Notes under the pieces: model-generated
Told to the model about the DNA's origin: nothing
The model's database searches: none
What the model saw: the letters and a program-made list of their open reading frames with translations, nothing else
Made by a program: the position numbers and the translations under genes
Assembly: GCA_017302195.1 (NCBI GenBank)
Contig: JAFLEG010000205.1
Span: 1 to 7,417 of the forward strand
Reading direction: 5' to 3'
Length of the DNA stretch: 7,417 nucleotides
Origin: Verrucomicrobiota bacterium
Lineage (GTDB): Bacteria; Verrucomicrobiota; Verrucomicrobiia; Limisphaerales; UBA9464
Shown here: positions 1 to 4,809 of the stretch, piece by piece
Numbering within the stretch: the first letter of the stretch is position 1
How the letters are laid out: each line of letters opens with the position of its first letter

Positions 1-1825
1 GTCCCCCGAGTCCGCTGAGGGCCGCGCTCACCCGCAGGGCATCCGGGGAGGTGTTCATCAACAGCGCCCGGGTGATGGCATCCGCCGTCGGGGTCTTCAC
101 TTCCCCGAGTGTCAGCATCAACTGCAACTGCTCCTCGGGCGGGATGAATCCTGCGCGCCGGTAGATGAGGTTCAGCGCCGCCTCGCGTTCCGGTCCGTCG
201 AGGAACCGCTCGGTCAGGCGGAGGGCGGCCGATCGCACCGCGCCATCCGAATCGGCCATCGCGGTCTCCAGCGTCGCCAGGTTGAGCGTGCCCAGCCCCT
301 CCAGCGTCCACAGCGCCGCAAGACGCCCGGCCGGCGAGTTCGTGTTGGTCCGGATCAGCCGCTGCAGTCCGGCGGTCGCGCCGGGATCGGCCCGCTCCAC
401 CAGTTTCTGCTGGGCCAGATCGCGCCAGAATCCATTGGGATCGGTCAGGCGGGCGATCAGATCGGACGTCGTGGGATTCGGTCCCAGCGGGGTCACCCGG
501 CCCGGAGGACGGTTGGTATTGATGATCCGCCAGATGCGTCCCTGGTCCACGGGCCTCATCAGGTCCCGGGACTCAAGCTGCTTGCGGAGGTAGCTGGTCA
601 GGTAGATGCGGTGCTGGATCAAGCCGCGGTGCAGGTCCAGCACGTACAGCGCACCGTCGGGACCGTTGTAGAGGTTGACCGGACGAAACCGCTCGTCGGT
701 GGAGGTGAGAAACTCCGTGCCGTCATGGGCATTGGTCGCGGTCAGCAGCCCATGCTGGTTGGTGATGCGGTTTCTGCGGAGGATGTTTCCGGTCGGCTCG
801 CAGAGGAGCACGTCCCCCGCTGCGTCGGCTCCCCACTGATCGCCGCGATAGACCACCGGTCCGCACGCCCCGGTGAAGGTGGCCAGCCTGCCCTCCGGTG
901 TGAGCTGCCCCGGCTGATATCCGCGGTTCACTCCCGGATTGACCCGCCCGCTCCACAGCCGCTGGTCCTTCGACAACTGGACATTGGCGCCAAAGGCGTT
1001 CCGCAGGTTCTTGTTCCGGGACAGATAGGCGTCCGGAATGAGATCCGCACGGATCTGGTCCGAGTTGGAATTGTGGTAGAGGCGCCCGCGGTCGTCCTGG
1101 GCAATGCCCCACTGTCCGCGGAAAATGGTGGGTGCCAGGATCCAGTTGGTGGGGCTGCCATTCCAGCGCATCCGCTCGGTGTGGTTGGCTGAATACACCC
1201 AGTTGTCCCGCGCCCAGAGCAGTCCGTTGCTGGCATGCTCCGGATTCGACTTGGCCCCCAGCTTCGGATCGTTCTGCGGCGCGTAGTTGGAACCCACCAG
1301 CACCTTCTCGTCGGCCCGTCCGTCCCCGTCGGTGTCGCGGGCAAACCACAGGTTCGGTGGCTCCGCCACCACGGCGCCGCCGCCGGTCAACAGCAGGGCG
1401 CGGGGCATGACCAGGCCGTCCAGAAACACGGTGCGGCGGTCCATGCGTCCGTCGTGATCGGTGTCCTCCAGGAGGACCACCGCCCCCGAGGGCTCGGTCT
1501 CGGTCGAACCCTCGGCGTCCTGCATGTAGCCGGTCATCTCCACCACCCACAGCCGCCCGTCGCCATCGAACTGGGCGGCCACCGGCGAGCGGACGAGCGG
1601 CTCCGCGGCCACCAGTTCGGCTGCGAATCCGGGCGGGAGCCGGAACGAGGCCCGTTCCTCCTCGGGCGAGAGCACGGGGGCGGGCGGGATGCGGTCCGCA
1701 GGCACCACCTCGCCCTGCGCCTCGCCGGCACGGTCGCCATTCTGCGCCCCGAGACGCAGTGCTGTGGCGATCAGCAGGAAGATGGAAAACCGCTTCATGT
1801 CGCGAACAGGACGATTCTGACGCAT
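1..1825 (-). CDS. PVC-type heme-binding / putative membrane-bound dehydrogenase protein, N-terminal 608 residues (partial)
   Basis: The reading frame is open from 1825 to the window edge, so the C-terminus is missing. Residues 1-27 look like a Sec signal peptide: a basic N-region, a hydrophobic core at 13-23, and likely cleavage after LGA. Residues about 45-435 resemble the beta-propeller of the TIGR02604/DUF7133 family. Seen there are two EF-hand-like loops (DTDHDGRMD 121-129, DTDGDGRAD 164-172), VNPGVNRGYQPGQL from 295, GACGPVVYRG with C321, and LLCEP with C342. A stretch ending DQGRIWRI follows near 430. Residues about 450-608 are helical and HEAT-like. Full-length relatives usually end in a CxxCH heme domain (TIGR02603), expected left of the window but not seen. 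The family is thought to act outside the cytoplasmic membrane as an electron-transferring dehydrogenase; the substrate is unknown. I chose the ATG at 1825 because GGGAGG lies 7 nt upstream. The in-frame ATG at 1798 has no such site. The nearest gene is the co-oriented SDR, 230 bp away. Confidence 0.93.
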   Translation of the reverse strand, partial: MRQNRPVRDMKRFSIFLLIATALRLGAQNGDRAGEAQGEVVPADRIPPAPVLSPEEERASFRLPPGFAAELVAAEPLVRSPVAAQFDGDGRLWVVEMTGYMQDAEGSTETEPSGAVVLLEDTDHDGRMDRRTVFLDGLVMPRALLLTGGGAVVAEPPNLWFARDTDGDGRADEKVLVGSNYAPQNDPKLGAKSNPEHASNGLLWARDNWVYSANHTERMRWNGSPTNWILAPTIFRGQWGIAQDDRGRLYHNSNSDQIRADLIPDAYLSRNKNLRNAFGANVQLSKDQRLWSGRVNPGVNRGYQPGQLTPEGRLATFTGACGPVVYRGDQWGADAAGDVLLCEPTGNILRRNRITNQHGLLTATNAHDGTEFLTSTDERFRPVNLYNGPDGALYVLDLHRGLIQHRIYLTSYLRKQLESRDLMRPVDQGRIWRIINTNRPPGRVTPLGPNPTTSDLIARLTDPNGFWRDLAQQKLVERADPGATAGLQRLIRTNTNSPAGRLAALWTLEGLGTLNLATLETAMADSDGAVRSAALRLTERFLDGPEREAALNLIYRRAGFIPPEEQLQLMLTLGEVKTPTADAITRALLMNTSPDALRVSAALSGLGG

Positions 1826-1832
1826 CGCGACG

Positions 1833-1838
1833 CCTCCC
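1833..1838 (-). promoter_or_regulatory. Ribosome-binding site deciding the start of the heme protein
   Basis: On the minus strand GGGAGG lies 7 nt upstream of the ATG at 1825. This favours that codon over the in-frame ATG at 1798, which has no purine-rich site at a suitable distance. The choice adds nine residues (MRQNRPVRD) to the signal-peptide N-region. Confidence 0.6.
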
Positions 1839-1920
1839 GCTTCATGCGGCCGGCAGCCGGGGCCAGGATGTCCCGGCTACCTACCCGTGTTCCTCATCCG
1901 CAACAAGACGCAACCGCGTG

Positions 1921-1939
1921 TCGTCTCCCGTGGAGACGA
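1921..1939. repeat. Perfect 8-bp hairpin, possible operator or RNA structure
   Basis: TCGTCTCC and GGAGACGA flank a 3-nt loop (CGT). GTG and CAC extend the symmetry outward with a small bulge. It lies about 96 bp upstream of the heme-protein start and about 117 bp past the SDR stop. It could be an operator-like palindrome, an mRNA hairpin or a weak terminator. No T-run follows on the minus strand. Confidence 0.5.
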
Positions 1940-2055
1940 GGTCACGCTCTCGCTTCTTCTCGACGGCGCTCGGCGGTCGCCCCACCCATGGGGATTTCCA
2001 CGCGCCCGTGGAGTTTGAGCCTCCTGCACGTGGGCTCCCCCAGGGAAACCCGGTT

Positions 2056-2862
2056 CTAAATGGTCTGCGACAGGAAGCCGCCGTCCACGCGGAGATCCGT
2101 TCCGGTGACAAAGGAGCTGGCGCGCTCGCAGGCCAGGAAGACCGCCGCGCCCACCAACTCCTCGGAGCGCCCGAATCGGCCCATCGGGGTGTGACCCCAG
2201 ATGGCCCGGGTGCGGTCGGTCGGCGAGCCGTCGTCCTGGAACAGCAGCTTCCGGTTCTGTTCGGCCGGGAAGAACCCGGGCGTGATGGAGTTCACCCGCA
2301 CCCCCTTTGGGGCCCATTCGCGGGCGAGGAACTGGGTGAGGCTCAGCACCGCGGCCTTGGCCGCCGAGTAGGTCACCACGCGGGAGAGCGGCACGTGGGC
2401 AGACACGCTGGCGATGTTGATGATGCTGCCGCGCCCCGCCGCGCACAGGGCCGGACCAAATTCCTGGCACGGCAGCAGCACGCCCCCGGCGAGGTTGAGG
2501 TCGAAGTTGGCGCGCCAGGCGTCGAGGGAGATCTCCTCCAGCTTCCGTGCGTCGGTGACGGTCACTGCGGGATCATTGCCGCCGGCGGCGTTGAGCAGGA
2601 TGGAGGGCGTGCCCAAGGCATCCCGAAGCACCCCATGGGCCCGCCGCAGATCCTCCCGGCTCAGGGCATCCGCGGCCACGAACTGCGCCCGTCCCCCGGC
2701 CGCACGAATCGCCGACGCCCGCGCCTCCCCGCGCTCCGCGCTGCGTCCCAGAATGGCCACCGCCGCGCCCGCGGACGCCAATCCCTCGGCCAGCGCGCCT
2801 CCCAGCACCCCGGTCCCGCCAATGACCACCGCCACTTCCCCCGACAAGTCGAACAGATTCAT
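2056..2862 (-). CDS. SDR family oxidoreductase, resembling fructuronate reductase / D-mannonate oxidoreductase
   Basis: A complete 268-residue classical short-chain dehydrogenase/reductase, the usual length for the family. The Rossmann nucleotide-binding loop is GGTGVLGG at 15-22. Residue 14 is Ile where most members have Thr. NAAG is at 91-94. The catalytic set is N123, S152, Y165 and K169 (YSAAK 165-169), with the standard 13-residue Ser-Tyr spacing. PGFF at 195-198, HTPMGRFG at 224-231 and the terminal VTGTDLRVDGG resemble the YjmF/UxuB-like SDR group, which interconverts fructuronate and mannonate; I infer this from motif resemblance only. G39-R40 after the second strand hints at NADP(H). 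There is no signal peptide, so it is cytoplasmic. The ATG at 2862 fits the usual family start (MNLFDLSG). An in-frame GTG at 2877 has a G-rich stretch about 9 nt upstream and remains possible. The neighbours are DUF1501 upstream and the heme protein downstream, with gaps too wide for translational coupling. Confidence 0.94.
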   Translation of the reverse strand: MNLFDLSGEVAVVIGGTGVLGGALAEGLASAGAAVAILGRSAERGEARASAIRAAGGRAQFVAADALSREDLRRAHGVLRDALGTPSILLNAAGGNDPAVTVTDARKLEEISLDAWRANFDLNLAGGVLLPCQEFGPALCAAGRGSIINIASVSAHVPLSRVVTYSAAKAAVLSLTQFLAREWAPKGVRVNSITPGFFPAEQNRKLLFQDDGSPTDRTRAIWGHTPMGRFGRSEELVGAAVFLACERASSFVTGTDLRVDGGFLSQTI

Positions 2863-3038
2863 GTGATGTGCCCGCACGGTAGAAGTCCCCCGCCGCGGGA
2901 GGCAATCCGAAGTGGCCCTGGAGTGCGGACGGCGGCTTGCCAAGCCGCGGCGCCCGGTCGCGGGTCTGGGGCATTCCCCGCCTGGACTGATCTCGCAGCC
3001 TTTGCCAAAGCGGTGCCGAGCCACCGCAGTCCAAGCGG
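2863..3038. other. 176-bp intergenic region carrying a repeat element
   Basis: This gap lies between the DUF1501 stop and the SDR start, both on the minus strand. Most of it (2919-3033) is the inverted repeat pair described separately. The remaining 56 bp next to the SDR start include a G-rich stretch on the minus strand. No convincing promoter was seen. Confidence 0.6.
2919..3033. repeat. REPIN-like inverted pair of short GC-rich repeats
   Basis: TGGAGTGCGG begins at 2919 on the plus strand. TGGACTGCGG begins at 3033 on the minus strand, a 9-of-10 match facing inward. Each is followed by a hairpin: GCGGCTT/AAGCCGC at 2932-2948 (7-bp stem, 3-nt loop) and GCGGTG/CACCGC at 3010-3027 (6-bp stem, 6-nt loop). 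An additional TGGACTG at 2983-2989 pairs exactly with CAGTCCA at 3027-3033. The layout matches the REPIN pattern of paired, oppositely oriented REP sequences. That it is dispersed in the genome is an inference. It starts 5 bp past the DUF1501 stop, so it may also affect 3' mRNA stability or termination. Confidence 0.55.
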
Positions 3039-4520
3039 CTACGCCACCAGGCGCGAAATCACCTCGCCGCCCACGTCGGTCAGCCGGAAGTCCCGCCCCT
3101 GATGCCGGTAGGTGAGCCGTTCGTGATCCATTCCAAAGAGATGCAGCAGGGTGGCATGCAGGTCATTCACATGCACCGGATCCCGTTCAATGCCCCAACC
3201 CAGTTCATCCGTCGCCCCGTACGTCTGGCCGCCCCGGATACCGCCGCCCGCCATCCACACGCTGAAGGCAAACGGATGATGGTCGCGTCCGGAGACACGG
3301 CCGCCAAAGGCGGGACGGTTCTCGCCCAGCGGCGTGCGACCGAACTCGCTGGCCCAGACCACCAGCGTCTCGTCGAGCAGGCCGCGCTGCTTGAGATCCC
3401 GGAGCAGCGCGCCCACCGGCTGATCCACCACCCGGCAGTTGAAGAGCAGGTCGGTGTCGAGATCGTTGTGGTGGTCCCAGGACGCGTGATGGATGGCCAC
3501 AAAGCGCACCCCGCGCTCCACCAGGCGCCGCGCCAGCAGGCAGTTTTTGGCGAACCCCTGGAAGGCCTCCGGCCCGCCGCCGCGCTGGGTGGTCAGCCCG
3601 CCGGCATCGCGGTCCACGCCATACGCCTCCCGCACTGCCTGCGGCTCACGGGAAAGGTCGGTCAGTTCGGGCACCGCCACCTGCATGCGGGCCGCCAGCT
3701 CGTAGCTGGCGATGCGGGCGGCGATTTCCGGATCGCCCACCCGCTTTTGACGGAGCTGGTTGAGATCCCGCAGGGCGTCGAGTCCCAGATGACGGGCCTC
3801 GGCGCTGATGCCGTCCGGCAACGACAGGTCCTGCACCGGCTCGCCCTGAGCCCGAAACAGGACTCCCGCGTAGTTCGAGGGCAAAAAGCCGCTGCCAAAC
3901 ATCGTGCTGCCCCCGCTGGGGGCGCGCCCGGCGGTCAGCACCACGTACCCGGGCAGGTTCTGCGACGGACTCCCCAGCCCGTAGTTGACCCAGGAGCCCA
4001 CGCTGGGGCGTCCGAGCGTCATGGAACCGCAGTACATCAGCAGCTCCCCGGGATGATGGTTGAAGGCCTCGGTGTGCAGCGATCGCACCACCGCCAGATC
4101 GTCGGCGCAGGCGCCGATGCCGGGCAGGAGCCCGCTAATCTCCAGACCGCAGTCGCCATACCGCCGGAAGGGATGAGGGGAGCCCATCAGGACCGCGCTT
4201 TCCTTCTGCAGGAACGCAAACCGGACGTTCTTCGTGAGCGACTCGGGCATTTTCTGCCCATGCAGCTCGCGAAGTCGGGGCTTCGGGTCAAACAGGTCCA
4301 CCTGGCTCACCCCGCCCTCCATGTAGAGGAAGATGCAGCGGCGCGCCCTGGGTGCGAAGAGCGGCAGGCCCGCCCCGGGCGCCCCCGCTCCCGACGCCGC
4401 CGGCGCGGCAAGCATCCCGTCGCAGCGCAGCAACGAGGCAAACGCCAGCCCCCCGATGCCGCGTCCGCCATGAACCAGGAAGTCGCGGCGTGTCAGTTGC
4501 AGGATGTCTTCAGGCGTCAT
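3039..4520 (-). CDS. Tat-exported DUF1501 family protein (alkaline-phosphatase-like fold)
   Basis: A complete 493-residue protein. TRRDFL at 10-15 is a twin-arginine export motif, followed by a Gly/Ala-rich hydrophobic stretch to about residue 42. The protein is therefore likely folded in the cytoplasm and exported. DUF1501 (PF07394) hallmarks run the full length: FLYMEGGVSQVDLFDPKP at 64-81, FNHHPGEL at 153-160, SWDHH at 347-351, WASEFGRTP at 389-397, GRDHHPF at 411-417, MAGGGIRGG at 423-431, DLHATLLHLFG near 453 and GRDFRLTDVGG near 475. The family belongs to the alkaline phosphatase/sulfatase-like superfamily, and its His/Asp-rich motifs suggest metal binding. The reaction is not established. 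In PVC bacteria it usually follows a DUF1549/DUF1553 cytochrome-type gene; here the upstream neighbour is instead a divergent repeat protein. An in-frame TGA at 4533-4535 limits the start to the ATG at 4520 or a CTG two codons earlier. AGGAG lies 21 nt upstream, unusually far. Confidence 0.96.
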   Translation of the reverse strand: MTPEDILQLTRRDFLVHGGRGIGGLAFASLLRCDGMLAAPAASGAGAPGAGLPLFAPRARRCIFLYMEGGVSQVDLFDPKPRLRELHGQKMPESLTKNVRFAFLQKESAVLMGSPHPFRRYGDCGLEISGLLPGIGACADDLAVVRSLHTEAFNHHPGELLMYCGSMTLGRPSVGSWVNYGLGSPSQNLPGYVVLTAGRAPSGGSTMFGSGFLPSNYAGVLFRAQGEPVQDLSLPDGISAEARHLGLDALRDLNQLRQKRVGDPEIAARIASYELAARMQVAVPELTDLSREPQAVREAYGVDRDAGGLTTQRGGGPEAFQGFAKNCLLARRLVERGVRFVAIHHASWDHHNDLDTDLLFNCRVVDQPVGALLRDLKQRGLLDETLVVWASEFGRTPLGENRPAFGGRVSGRDHHPFAFSVWMAGGGIRGGQTYGATDELGWGIERDPVHVNDLHATLLHLFGMDHERLTYRHQGRDFRLTDVGGEVISRLVA

Positions 4521-4809
4521 GACCAGGCGCTTTCAGGCAATCTCCTCCCTGACGTCACTCAACGGCCGGAACTTCGAGTGATTTGAGCGAACCCTCGACC
4601 GCGACGTGATCGCCGGGAGGTGGGAGGGACTGAAAAGTTCTCGGATCAGGGGAGCGGCCAGACGCCGGGGAAGTGGACGATGGTGTTGTTCACCAAAGCC
4701 GGAGTGTATCGTTGTCGAACCGCCCGAAACCAGCAGACGGACCAACCTAATTCGAGGATTTGGCTTGCGCCCCCCCCAAAAGCCGGTACGACCATCGGCT
4801 AACTTACTT
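4521..4809. promoter_or_regulatory. Divergent intergenic region between DUF1501 and the repeat-protein gene
   Basis: These 289 bp separate two divergently transcribed genes, so both promoters should lie here. No pair of -35/-10 boxes is convincing on either strand. Visible elements are the palindrome TGACGTCA at 4550-4557, an inverted repeat TCACTC/GAGTGA at 4555-4560 and 4576-4581, and a run of eight C at 4770-4777 that ends 32 bp before the ATG at 4810. The GGCTT/AAGCC arms around the C-run form a weak 5-bp inverted repeat. The ATG at 4810 has no clear Shine-Dalgarno sequence. A minus-strand open frame across this region looks non-coding. Confidence 0.5.

Larger units (their letters stand above)
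1826..2055. other. 230-bp intergenic region with several short hairpins
   Basis: This gap lies between the SDR stop and the start of the heme protein, both on the minus strand. I see no credible gene in it. It contains at least four short perfect inverted repeats: 1921-1939 (8-bp stem, 3-nt loop), 1980-1993 (5-bp stem), 1997-2012 (6-bp stem, 4-nt loop) and 2017-2037 (5-bp stem, 11-nt loop). None is followed by a clear T-run on the minus strand, so a canonical intrinsic terminator is not supported. The region next to 1825 carries the GGGAGG ribosome-binding site of the downstream gene (1833-1838). A promoter for the heme protein is likely here but no convincing -35/-10 pair was seen. Confidence 0.6.

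Noticed and set aside
165..1550. Overlapping frames on both strands within the heme-protein gene (for example 165-593 +, 611-1192 +, 723-1550 -)
   Set aside because: All overlap a continuous frame from 1825 to 1 that has clear family motifs throughout; these are shadows.
2863..3024. N-terminal extension of the SDR to an ATG at 3024
   Set aside because: The 54 extra residues run through the repeat element and show no SDR features. The family typically starts at MNLFDLSG.
4550..4557. TGACGTCA palindrome in the divergent region
   Set aside because: A single 8-bp palindrome occurs easily by chance in this length of DNA, and no second copy or known regulator site supports it as an operator.
1759..4586. 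Long plus-strand open frames at 1759-3102 and 3102-4586 (447 and 494 codons)
   Set aside because: They lie antisense to the SDR and DUF1501 genes, which have full family signatures. The products are rich in Arg, Gly, Pro and His with no recognisable domain, as expected for shadow frames in GC-rich DNA.
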